In this document: positions 46,801 to 58,800 of the stretch, piece after piece
Layout of the letters: each line of letters opens with the position of its first letter
Numbering within the stretch: the stretch's first letter is position 1
Source of the DNA: Haliclona indistincta
Taxonomy: Eukaryota; Porifera; Demospongiae; Haplosclerida; Chalinidae
Direction: 5' to 3'
DNA length: 64,000 nucleotides
NCBI GenBank assembly: GCA_964017065.1
Contig: OZ024790.1
Location: 4,546,458-4,610,457 of the forward strand
The notes under the pieces: model-generated
The model's database searches: none
Told to the model about the DNA's origin: nothing
Seen by the model: the letters and a program-made list of their open reading frames with translations, nothing else
Translations under genes and position numbers: made by a program

Positions 46801-49800
46801 ACATCAGTAGTGTCATCTGGCTCAACTCCAGCCTGTCTATTGTAAGCTTTTTGAGCTGACAAGGTATTGTCTACTCTGGAGTACTTACTTTGTCGACGGC
46901 TTTTCTTCGCCTCTTCTGTTGCCTTTCTTTTGCGTGTTTTGTCAACCTTTTTGGTAAATGCTTCCGCGGCACTGACAAACACTTGGTTAGGTGGGGAGTC
47001 AGTCAACTTCTCCCAAGTAGCTGGTCCCCAGCTCCTGCCCAGGTTATGTTGTAATCCAGCTCCGTAGCAACGGTGCTCCCATGATCCACTTTGTGATCTG
47101 TTCGTTACCTTGCCACCATCAAACTTGCTCCGTACTTCCATCCATCCTTCAACCAGGTTAGTCGTAAAGTTGCCAATGAGTTGTTTTGCCTTTGCAACAA
47201 GCCTGCTCACTATGACTTGAATGTCATGCATCATAATGGGATCAATGTCACATCGAACTGCTCCACCGTGTCGTGCTTCCTTTTCTGTGCTTGCGTCATC
47301 TGCCAAAGTTTCTTCCCAAAGTGTTTCTTGAATTACAACAGCTTCAGCAGATACTAAAATAAAAGACATAATTATGTTACACTAATCTAGTATACATTAT
47401 AGTACACAAAATAAGTTCATAAAATACATTTATGCTTGTCTATAGCTTGCTAATGCTGGTAAAGGATAGTATAATAACCAGATCAGTGGTATAGTACCTT
47501 CTACTGGTTGTACATGTGTGTTACTACATGTCAATTTGTATTTGTTTTTTCTGTAGGTGAACCTTACATTCAAGGTCATCATCTTCATCCAGTGGAGTGG
47601 CGTCATCATTCTCATCATTACCAGCATTACTAGTAGACGCAGATGAATCAGAAGATTCTGCTTTCTTCCTTGCTGTTAAACAGAAGTCAGGACTGCATCT
47701 CTCGTGGTGGCCAAAGCAGTGGTATGGCCCGTTTTGAAGGTCATGCTCGAGGAGTTTTATAGCCTTTCGGACATCTTGCTCTTTGCTGCGCATTTTTATT
47801 GCGCAGCGAGCAGCACTAGTCAGCCTGCATCTCATCTTTTTAGTTAAGCCTCCTTTTCCTTTGTATTTGCTCTTGCTCTCAACCAGCTTTTCTAAAGAAG
47901 ACCTATAGCATTTACATGCGTGGTTTGCGCATTCAACTTTTTCTATGTATCGCCCCCAAGAAGGCACCTTCTCTATGAGTGTTGAATAGACTGAGCTATC
48001 GCCATCTCCCACAAACCGCTTGTAGCGTACACCGTGGACCTCCTCTGACTGTGTAAATCCTTCCAGGATGATATCTGGCTCCATTTCTGAAGAGGATTTT
48101 TCCCAATTTTTGAAGCATGCATGCTGATCTGGTGATGACCCATGCTTACAGGCAGTGCAGTACTTGTTCCGTACTCCTATGAAAAGAAGCTTTCCTGTAA
48201 TTTGACCAACTATAATCCCGACCCCCGACTTGGCGTTGTAAGAATGGCGGTGGGACCTCTTACTCCATCCGCAGTCTAAAACTACAGTGATGGCAGGAAC
48301 GCCCTCATGAAAATCACCTCTTTCTTCAGCCAAACGCTTCTCTTCTTTTCCTGCCTCAATCATTACTTGCTTCAGCTCCCTTTGCCACCACATGCCGATG
48401 TCTCTTTCAGTACTGATAAATTGCCTAGGGGACATAACAGGAACACCTAGCACTGCCATTGTTTCCTGAAGCCTGGAGTGACCTCCTCCGGTACACATCT
48501 GCCCCCAGACGGCAGCAAGGTTACATTCCCACCGGCTATACCCTCTTGGGCCTTTCAACTTCTTGGATGTCTCCAATATAATAGTGTGTGTGCACACAGT
48601 ACACCTGGTAGAGAGAATGGAAGAGAGACCATCACGCTTTTCTCCAACAAGGATGATGTTGCCACTGCATTTTGCTGCGTGAGTAGTCAGACTAGTTACA
48701 TACTCTTGTAGCTTCTTCAAGTTGATTATCCTTGATTCATTAGTACACAATGCAGTTTCTTCTGGTTTCTCAACAGACATCTTTCTTTTCTTTCGTGAAC
48801 GGTGGTACACATGACGGCTACTGTGTCTATACCAATTTTTTTTGTTGCCCATTATACTGTAACAAAATATTTATCATTCATTATTCTATATATTATAACA
48901 CTCAAACTACTGTACCTTGCCAGAAAAGTTACTTGGGAGTCTAAAAAAACACAGCTGCACAAGTGTACGAATTCATCAGCTTTCCCGCCTAGATTTGGAT
49001 ACTAATGCGTGGGCGACGTACTTGTGTTTGCGGTTGTCCCAGCATCTTTGGTTGGCCTACATAACGAGCTGTAGTTTTCAGCGCCAAATTTTGCAAACAT
49101 TGTCAAAGTAAATGCCATTTCTTTAGCACAATCTAGTAGCACGAACCAAACTGTAGGGCCGTATCTTATAATCAGCCTTCTTTCACTTGAACTTCGTCGG
49201 TTATATGGCTAACTTCTCCCGAGGAAGACGCTGAAACACGCCATTTTAGCCATTTATTGGGAATTTTTCGGAAACAAGATGCTTCTATTCTTTCCAGTAT
49301 AGGTACCGCCCTATAGTTTATCCTTAAGAAGCGTTTAGTGAGTACTTCGCTTCTTGCCCTAGCTCGCTCGTCAAGAAATTTGGCGCCGAAAATTCAGTTT
49401 TATAGCGAGTCGACTTTGGCACAATACCGGCTTATTCTACTGTAGCAGTTGTTGACCTGGACTATTTTATACTTAGATAAGTCGATGATGCATTCAATAA
49501 AGCTTATCTTAGCTTTATAGCGCTTTTTGTCTTCACACTATGATTTAATATTATTTTATGAATATTTAATGAGGCAAACTGTTAACCGTCCCCTTAAGCA
49601 AAATGTTTTATGAGTTAATATGTTTCCAATTATTGAAAATTAAAAAATGGACTCTTTAGATGAGAAGCACTGTAGCCTGTAGTAGGAGGAGTACATGTAG
49701 ATAACATGACATCAATAATAATCACTAGCGCATGAAATGAATGAAGTTTCATTGTTAATGTTGGTGACTACCACTATAGCTAGCTAGCTTGTGTGATTTA

Positions 49801-52800
49801 GTTGCTCATAAAAAGCAATTGCTCAATTTGCAAATAATTAACTCCACCCACAATATAACACTCACCTTATTTCTCAGGTGTATGTTGGCTCCATGGGCTA
49901 TTAGTAGCTTCACTGTCTCCAGGTGACCATTCAGAGCAGCATAGTGACAGGCAGTCTGTGAGAACTATAAGAGGATAGGAGGAGTACATGTAGATAACAA
50001 TAACAATCACATACTGTATAGCTATAATTTTAGTAAAGGAAAAATAATTATGCTGAATTTTACTTTGTTTCACTGTCATAACGTGAAATACGTGCTGAGT
50101 GCCAAATATTAAAATCACCAAAACATGTCATTCAAAAAAACCTTCCCAAGCTGGCTATAAAATAAACGATCAAAGGCACGGCACATGCAGTGGAGTATTA
50201 TCCATCATCATAGCAGTGCACTGTAGCAACAAATGACATTGTCAGAAAAAAAATACTGCTGTCTTCAAAGATACAATGTATGAGAGTCATACCAGGAGCT
50301 CTACTACCTTGAGCAGGCAACCCATGACACTTCAGTTATAGATACATGATAGTCTGTCAGCAGTTAATCATGCTTGTCATCAGTACTGTGTCCCCTAGCT
50401 CGTGTAGCACCAGCCTAGTATATCACGTAACACCTTGGTAACCATAGATTAACGATGACAACTGAATTCAATCATAAAGCAAGCATGTCTGTATACTTTC
50501 CAGTGAAATTAGACATTGCTGGAAAACTTGATAGCTTTTTGAATTATAATCAATCCTTTCTAATCCGAACAGGCTAATCCAAACCCTCAATAATCTGATT
50601 CAGTTGTGAATCTTATGTACATTTTTACTATAGTCTGAACAAGTTCAACGGCATCATACCACTCTAAAATCTAGTATCATGAAGAAACGCATGTATTATC
50701 ATTGCCGATAGGCAATGATATGTAGGGATGACCTCGAACTAAGATGGCGGCTACTCATGTGTGAAAATGAGTTTTCGCACATATCTCCACTGTTATACAT
50801 TTCTACTGCATTTTAACTATCTCTGAGGGAATCTGAAGTGCGAGCGCTTGTAGGAAGTCTATGAAAGTCACCGGGACTGCTTGCTTGATGACGAAAATCA
50901 AGATGGCGACTCTCAGAGCACCGTTGCTAGATCTTCACCGTTTTAGCGTTTCTCGAGAGTCCAGACACCTAAGATTGATCAGACGATTGTTCTGAGCATG
51001 AAAATACCTTTGGTGAAGCTGGCAAACGTTCTAAAGTGGTAAACTGAAATCGCCGCCCACGCGAACTGTTCATCTTCTTTCTTCTTTCTTCTTTCTTCTT
51101 TCTTCTTCTTCTTTCTTCTTTCGGTAAGCCTAGCGCTGTCCTGAGTTAACGAATGACTACCAAACCTGCACCATCGCACGTGTATATATCTGGGGTAGTG
51201 CACTTACTTTTTAGATAGGCATCAAACAGTAACAGAAGCGAGTAATCCTTGAAAAACATGGTTTTTGGGCCGTTTTGGACTGAAGACGTCATTAAATAAT
51301 TAACCCTCTTGTCGCTCGTATCATTAACTCCGCCCACATCAGTTTTGCAGCCATCTCGATCGATACTGCGTTTTGTCTCTGCTCTGGACGCTTCAGCGCG
51401 CAAGCCAGAGGTATGAAATTTGTCTAGAGCAGTACTATACCCTAAGTAACACTGATCTGTTCGTTAAAGCTTCAGATGGCGGGTTAAAACTGACATACCC
51501 AGACGTGAACGATTCAGTTACCGGCAGCAGCCGGCAGCAACTGAGATTCTACGCACAGTAAGGTTCCTACACCACGCAGCGTAAGTTGTAAGGGACTAGA
51601 AGCCTCTGTGAGTGTGATATTGACATCAACAAGGTTCTACTAGGCGTGCTTCTACTATTAGGCTTGCAGCATCATGAGTTGTCAGTATTAGTCTCTTCCT
51701 TCATCCATTACTGTACTCATGTTGTCAAATCATACCTGGACTTGATATTTTGCTATCTGCGTCCTTAACCTCTTTACTATTTTAAACCTTTCAATGAATG
51801 ATTGGTAATATTAAACATTATTTTAAACTACACTCCTTACTCTCCAGACCCCGCCTGTGCACGTTCACATCTGCTAGACTAGTAACTGCTGCTCACAGAG
51901 TTGTCAAAATGAAATAACATCTATCATAGAATACAACTAATAAGTTCAAACTGATAGTGATCAAAAAAGTAACAGGAACAAGCAAAGTAAAAAAGCTTTA
52001 ATAAAAAAAAACTGAAAAGTGTAGGGATGACTCTTAAAAAAGGAAAGGAACAAGATGGGATGATGCTTGCAAAAGTAAAGGAACAAGATGGAATAATGCT
52101 AAGCTTGCAAATGTAAAAGTCCCAAGTATCCCTACATCAGCGGCTTGAAGGAGGACGCAGTCCGATGGAGTAATTGACGGTTGTAAATAACTAGAGGTAT
52201 ATGTGTTTAGGAGGACGCAGTCCGATGAAGTAGTTGACAGTTGTAAATAACTAGAGGTATCTAGCTGTGTTTGGAGGACGCAGTCCGATGAAGTAATTGA
52301 CGGTTGTAAATAACTAGAGGTATCTGTGTTTAGGAGGACGCAGTCCGATGAAGTAGTTGACAGTTGTAAATAAGCTGCAGGTATATAGCTGAGTTTGGAG
52401 GACGCAGTCCGATGAAATAATCGATGATTGTAAAGGTATAGGAAGAGGATTTCGTATTTGTCAGTTGCGTCGCAGCAAGCTGCTGATGTAGGGATACATG
52501 AGACTTTTACATTTGCAAGCTTAGCATTATTCCATCTTGTTCCTTTACTTTTGCAAGCATCATCCCATCTTGTTCCTTTCCTTTTTTAAGAGTCATCCCT
52601 ACACTTTTCAGTTTTTCTTTATTAAAGCTTTTTTACTTTTACCAAATGTATTATGCATACATCGTATTCGGACAATTATAATCATTATTATTCATATGTA
52701 TGCATTGATTGATTGAATGAGCACGTTTTTTGAAAGAGAACAGTTTGTGCTGCATAACTTGTATCCGCGCGCATCCGCCTGAGCAGATCGGCTCTGAACC

Positions 52801-55800
52801 AGAAAAGGATAGTAAATGGTCCACCGAACCGGATGTCGGAGCCACTAAGCAAAAAGAAAAGGATGTGCGGCGGCCATCAGACGTCCTTGAAGAGACTTGT
52901 ACAGCAAGTCACCGATGCCGTGGACGACCATGCCGGCGGCGATCCCACAAAGAACAGACGCCTCGCACAACTCAAGATCAGTGTGGAGGACAAGCTAGCG
53001 ACTCTGAAGAATCTAGATTCGGAGATCTTAGATGGGCTTATAGAGAACACCGACGTAAGCGAAGATGCCATAGCCGAGGAGGTCGAACAAGCCGACGCTA
53101 TCAAGGAGCTAGCTTATGGAGCGATTGTAGCCATCGATGAGATTTACAAGCCAGAATCTACTGTCAGTTTGCCGTCGCAAAGCACAGTACACACAGTAGA
53201 CGTGAAACTCCCTAAACTTGAAATCCACCCCTTTGACGGTAATGTTACCAAGTGGATCACTTTCTGGGACTCCTTTGAGTCAGCCGTCGACAGCAACCCA
53301 CGATTGTCAGACATTGACAAATTCAATTACTTACGATCTCTGTTAGAGAAGTCTGCTGCAGATGCCATAGCCGGGCTGACACTGACGGCTGCTAATTACA
53401 AGGAAGCGGTCGCAATTCTCAAGAAAAGATTTGGAAACGAGCAAAGGATTATTGACAAACACCTGGAGACTCTTATGCACCTTGATGCCGTGACATCCCA
53501 AACCAATGTTCAAGGCCTACGCAAGCTGTATGATCTGGTTGAGTCTCAAGTGCGTGGTTTGAAGTCGCTCGGAATCAATTCGGACACATATAGCAGTCTA
53601 ATCTCACCTGTGATTATACACAAGGTTCTGCTTGAACTGCAACTCATACTGAGTCGTGAAGTTGGGGATGGAGGATGGAAATTCGACCTCCTCTTGACAC
53701 GACTAAAGAAATCATGAGAAGTGGTGGATTTAATCTGCGAAAATTTCGCTCTAATTCTTCGCTGGTTCAAAGACAAATTGATGCTGATGAGGTATTGGTA
53801 CAAAACAACCATAGTTATGTGGAAGAGAGTGATGAGACAAGCAGGGAGACTACTCTCGCAGATGGTCATGGTATAACCAGTGGAGAAACCAAAGTGTTGG
53901 GTGTCTCGTGGGATCCTACCTCCGACGACCTGATCCTAGATCTCAGCGATCAGGCTACAGAAGTACCTTCGCTCCAACCTACCAAAAGATATGTAGTGAG
54001 CTTCGTTGGTAAATTTTATGATCCTCTTGGTCTTCTTGCTCCAGTGGTAGTGCGATTTAAAATCTTTTTACAAGAGCTATCTACAGCCAAGATAGACTGG
54101 GATGAGCTTCTTACCGGCGACTTGTCAATGAGGTGGCAGCGAATGGCTTCGACCTTGTTTTGCTGCAGTCAGATCGTGCAAATACCTCGCCGTTATTCAA
54201 CTTGTGCTCAAGAAATCAGAAGCTGCAGGCTATGCGGATTTAGTGATGCATCCTTGAAGGCTTACGCTGCTGTTGTGTACTTGCGAATAGAATCCGAGAC
54301 AGGTGTGCAAGTTAGTTTTGTCGCCTCCAAAACACGTGTCTCTCCCCTCAAGCAGCAGTCGATCCCTAGGCTAGAGTTGCTAGCAACATTGCTCCTTGCA
54401 CGATTGTTGTCAAATGTCACTCAAGCTCTGAAAGATGAATTGCACCTACTAGACCCCAGATGTTATACAGACTCGACAGTCGCACTGTACTGGATAGTGG
54501 GAGAGGAAAAGGTTTGGAAACCTTTCGTACAGAACCGTGTAAACGAGATCCGAGCCCTTTTACCACCAAATCAATGGTCACACTGTCCAGGGAAAGAGAA
54601 CCCGGCGGATCTCCCATCTAGAGGTCTCTCCGTACAAGAACTCAAAGAATCGTCACTATGGTGGAGAGGCCCCTCTTGGCTAAATGACGAGGTTGACATT
54701 AGTCTAGCAGCTAACCCTCCCGCCTACTGATAATTGGATGGACGGCGGAGAGGGTCTAGCAAACATTGCCATTCATTGATTTTTAATGAATAATAATGAA
54801 GTAAACCGCGTTACGATTAGCTGGGCGTTGCCTCCAACCGCGTGTATACACTGCTTCTAGTTCAGCTGCATGTTTAATCATATTCATAATAATAACAAAG
54901 CCACGAAGAATGAATATCATTTTCTTCCTGGGAGAAAATGATATTCATTACGAATCTGATTGGTCAGTTGAAAACTATGAATGGCAATGTTTGCTAGACC
55001 CTCTCCGCCGTCCATCCAATTATCAGTAGGCGGGAGGGTTAGCTGCTAGACTAGGTTGACATAAGCGCTAACATCACAATGCCCGAAGACTGCCTTGTTG
55101 AGATGAAACACAACAAAATTGAGGTTGTGCATGGTCTTTTGACCACTGTTGACTCACCAAGTATTGACAAGGTTATGAATTGTGAAGACTTCAGCTCCTT
55201 GCGCCATTTACTCGCAATCACAGCTCACGTGATTAAGTTTGGCCAGATAGTACAACAAAAGGCAATTCTTCACGACACAGATTACAAAAATCAAGCAGAA
55301 ACATTGTGGATAGGCGCATCTCAACAGACCATAAAGAGTGACAAGAATTTTCCTCAATGGAAGCGACAGTTTGTGTTATTTCAAGATGATGCTTCATTAT
55401 GGCGATGTAGAGGAAGACTTCAAAATGCAGATGCCCCAATCTCCACCATCCACCCCATTCTATTGAACAAGAATCATCACTTGACAACGTTGCTTATTCG
55501 TAGAGCTCATGAACGAGTTATGCACTGCGGGGTAAAGGCCACACTCACGGAATTAAGATCCCGATTTTGGATTGTGCGGGGGCGAAGCACCGTACAAAAG
55601 ATACTGAGTCAGTGCGTGGTGTGCAAAAGATTGGAAGGGAAATCCTATCATACTCCTATTGCTCCGCCACTGCCATCTTTCAGAGTAGTGGAATCTCATC
55701 CCTTTACACACACAGGAGTGGATTTTGCGGGCCCTCTGTACATAGGCAGTTTGAACAACAAAGCGTGGATATGTCTCTATACCTGTTGTGTGACACGTGC

Positions 55801-58800
55801 TGTTCATCTCGAACTAGTTTCAGACCTCTCAACCGAAACGTTCATTCGTTGCATGAAGAGATTTACCTCGAGAAGAGGACTTCCCACCAGAATGGTGTCC
55901 GATAACGGGAAAACATTTAAAGGTGCCGCCAAGGAAATAAGATCAATCTTCACTCATCAGGACGTTCAAAACCACACATCAAGTCTTGGAATCAAATTTG
56001 AGTTTAATCTACCCAAGGCTCCTTGGTGGGGAGGGCTATTCGAGAGGTTAATAAAGTCAGTTAAACGCTGCCTGCGCAAAATCATAGGTCAAGCCCGACT
56101 TAATTATGATGAGATGACAACTGCTCTAGTTGAAGTTGAAGCGGTGTTAAACTCTCGACCCCTCACTTATGTCACTACGGATGATATGGATGAACCACTT
56201 ACTCCTTCTCACCTTCTGACTGGGCACAGAATCCTCAGTTTACCAGATAACCCTAAGTTGAACGAAGAGGAAGAAGATGAAGAATTTAATTTGATTGAGC
56301 GCAAACAGTTGACAAGAAGGGCACGTCACTTGAATCGTACGCTGAACACATTTTGGACCAGGTGGAGACAAGAATATCTATTAGAATTACGAGAAGCACA
56401 CCGCTATCATCCAGGCTCACCAAATGTAGTACCAATTAAGGTTGGTGACGTCGTAGTCGTACACTCCAGTGAGCAACCAAGAGCCTTTTGGAAGCTGGGA
56501 CGTGTGGTGGAAGTGGTTCGTGGACGAGATGGACAAATCCGAGGCGCCAAGCTAAGAGTGTCAGGCAAGGGACGACAAGCGACTACTTTACACCGACCGA
56601 TCCAAAGGCTTTTCCCTCTCGAGACCTCTGAAACTGAAGCACGTGATCCTTCTGAACCTGTCGTAAGTGCTCCCTCTGAAACTGATGCACATGACCCCTC
56701 TGAAGCTGATGCACATGATCCCTCTGAAGCTGATGCATATGATCCCTCTGAAACTGACGCAGGTGATCTGTCTGAAACTGACGCACGTGATCTCTCTGAA
56801 ACTGATGCACGTGATCCCTCTGGAACGGAATCACCTAATCTCTCAGGAACAGACACGCATGATCTCTCGAGTATTGAAGGTGTCGACCAGCCAATCAGCG
56901 ATATCATGAACAACTGCCCAATTCTAAGGAGACCCTCAAGAATCGCCGCACAAGTTGCTCGTGACAGACTGCTCGCTCAGACACTCATGGACAATTGACT
57001 ATGTATGAACTGTATATCTATCACATTTATCATGTTGACCCCAGGTCAAGGTGGGGAGTGTATTCGGACAATTATTATCATTATTATTCATATGTATGCA
57101 TTGATTGATTGAATGAGCACGTTTTTTGAAAGATAACAGTTTGTGCTGCATAACTTGTATCCGCGCGCATCCGCCTGAGCAGATCGGCTCTGCACCAGAA
57201 AAGGATAGTAAACATCGAATAACGTACAAAAAGGAGAAGTACAAAAACATTCTGCCATAAAACATGTACTTCTTCAAGGGTGAGGTGGCTCTATCAATAC
57301 TAGAAATGAATAGCATAGTGCATCATAAAACAGCCAAAGTAGCTAGACAAAGTCAATGTAACCAGGAATATCTAGAATGTTGGAAAAAATTCTGCATAAG
57401 CGTATAAATTTGAAATTAAGCACTCATTCTGTGTGGCAAGGTACTAAGTCAGTCGTCCTATAGGCTATAGTATCCTACAGCTAGTACCAGACGAACCGCC
57501 AGTGACAGAAACTACACAATTTTATTTGCAACGGAAGTGGGCGGTACCTTACGTTGCGCTCAGAGAAAGCACTAAGCGAGTCACTAGAGAACTTAGAGCT
57601 TGGATGTCGCCCTTGGGGCTACCACCTCTTACAAAGACTTTTCTCTGAATCTCTATTGGGCACTACTTTGTTATACAAAGCCTGAAAGCAACAACGATTT
57701 GTTGAGACGACACAACTATAATCTCAAGTTCAAGATGTGTACTTTTCAACAAGCTGTGGTCACGCTTTAAGAGCGCCTCACCTGTACAAGGTATAGGAGA
57801 CATCTCTGACTAACTAATCTTTGTATAGAGCATTCTTTTAGCTACAGTTTGGTATTATTTACTTCTATGTAGGGTTGTAAAAACATGAGTGTGCCACTCG
57901 TTTCTGACCACATTTGGAGTCTATATTTATACTAAATGGGAGAAACAGACAAAAGTGATATAATAATAATGTTAAAAATAAATAAGACAAAGTTCATCAA
58001 TATCATCTGTCACCATTTCAGTTTCTATTGTCTCATCATCATCATTTTCCTCATCATCATCTTCATCAACATCTTCCTCATCTTCCTCTACTTCAATTTC
58101 GTCTTGATTCTCATTCTGCTCCAGCCTCAAATTTTTACATCCTCTACATTCACAATCAGCACCACACGATCTACCATTCTTATGACAACTGCACCTTTCA
58201 AATATTTTTCATTGCTAGAATTGGCGGTGCATTCTGGGTACATACACTTGAGAATAATTATTAAATATTTGTATTCATATCAGGAAGTTTGAATCAAAAA
58301 CGGAACAAGCAGCCAACGCCCATAAATTGACCACACCCACAACGTTTGCAATAATGGCGGAAAGTCTCAGCTGTCTGGAAGCCATCAAGTCACGGTCCAG
58401 ATCGGTCACAAAGCGGAGCAGCGAGATAGCTGACCTTGGTGTATCGAAGCGCCAGCAAAGGAAGACGTCTCCAAACAAGCTTTGGGATATAGAAGTGCTA
58501 GATGAGGAAGACTACCGTGTTAAAATTCACTACCGTGGATACAGCGCTAAACACGACCGGTGGATAAGGAAGAGCGAGATAAAGTACAAACCAGTAGCAA
58601 GTTCCATTCCCGACGAACAACTATCTTTGCTAAATGTGCTTGCTTGCGCAATAAAGCAGAAGCTTGTAAGTTCCAAGCAGAAGCCACGATGCCCCCGGCG
58701 ACGTGCGCATAAACTTACCATTTGACAGAGAAAGCTTCCTTCTGTTACAGCGACATGGAAAGTTGCTTAGAACATGCCACAGCTATGAGATACATACTGT

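Larger units (their letters stand above)
44449..49593 (-). mobile_element. Autonomous-looking TTAA element with transposase-exonuclease gene
   Basis: Perfect 18-bp terminal inverted repeats GGGGACGGTTAACAGTTT and TTAA on both sides (44445-44448, 49594-49597). 5.1 kb including a 1.2-kb terminal-hairpin element near its left end. One two-exon gene (46008-48852) is uninterrupted. The left TTAA is shared with the neighbouring MITE, so both sit in tandem at one original TTAA of the palindromic element. Confidence 0.8.
40941..49672. mobile_element. Palindromic TA-flanked element with nested insertions
   Basis: Starts CAGTGCTTCTCATCTAAAGA and ends with its inverse, both next to TA, as for Tc1/mariner-type elements. 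The left arm is 40941-41491, the spacer about 100 bp, and the right arm begins at 41589 but is interrupted by a hAT element (42000-43712) and two TTAA elements (43787-49593). Without these it would be about 1.2 kb. No transposase of its own. It sits in an intron of ankyrin gene B. Confidence 0.8.
52665..57212 (+). mobile_element. BEL/Pao LTR retrotransposon, internally deleted
   Basis: Two 152-bp LTRs (52665-52816 and 57061-57212) differ at only three positions seen by eye. A 5-bp target duplication CATCG flanks them (52660-52664 and 57213-57217), confirmed by the empty site in copy A. The primer-binding region TGGTCCACC follows the first LTR, and a purine tract AAGGTGGGGAG precedes the second. 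Coding parts: a gag-like frame, the end of pol and an integrase frame. The protease and the catalytic core of the reverse transcriptase are absent, so it cannot move on its own. Confidence 0.9.

Noticed and set aside
40941..49672. A single huge inverted-repeat transposon of 8.7 kb
   Set aside because: The right arm is clearly interrupted by two separate insertions with their own target duplications; the element itself is about 1.2 kb.
50979..51561. Open frames in the 50.7-52.6 kb element
   Set aside because: Short, Lys-rich through a CTTT microsatellite, and without recognisable domains.
52150..52440. Possible CRISPR-like array
   Set aside because: The repeats are 60-64 bp and contiguous without unique spacers, inside a eukaryotic foldback element.
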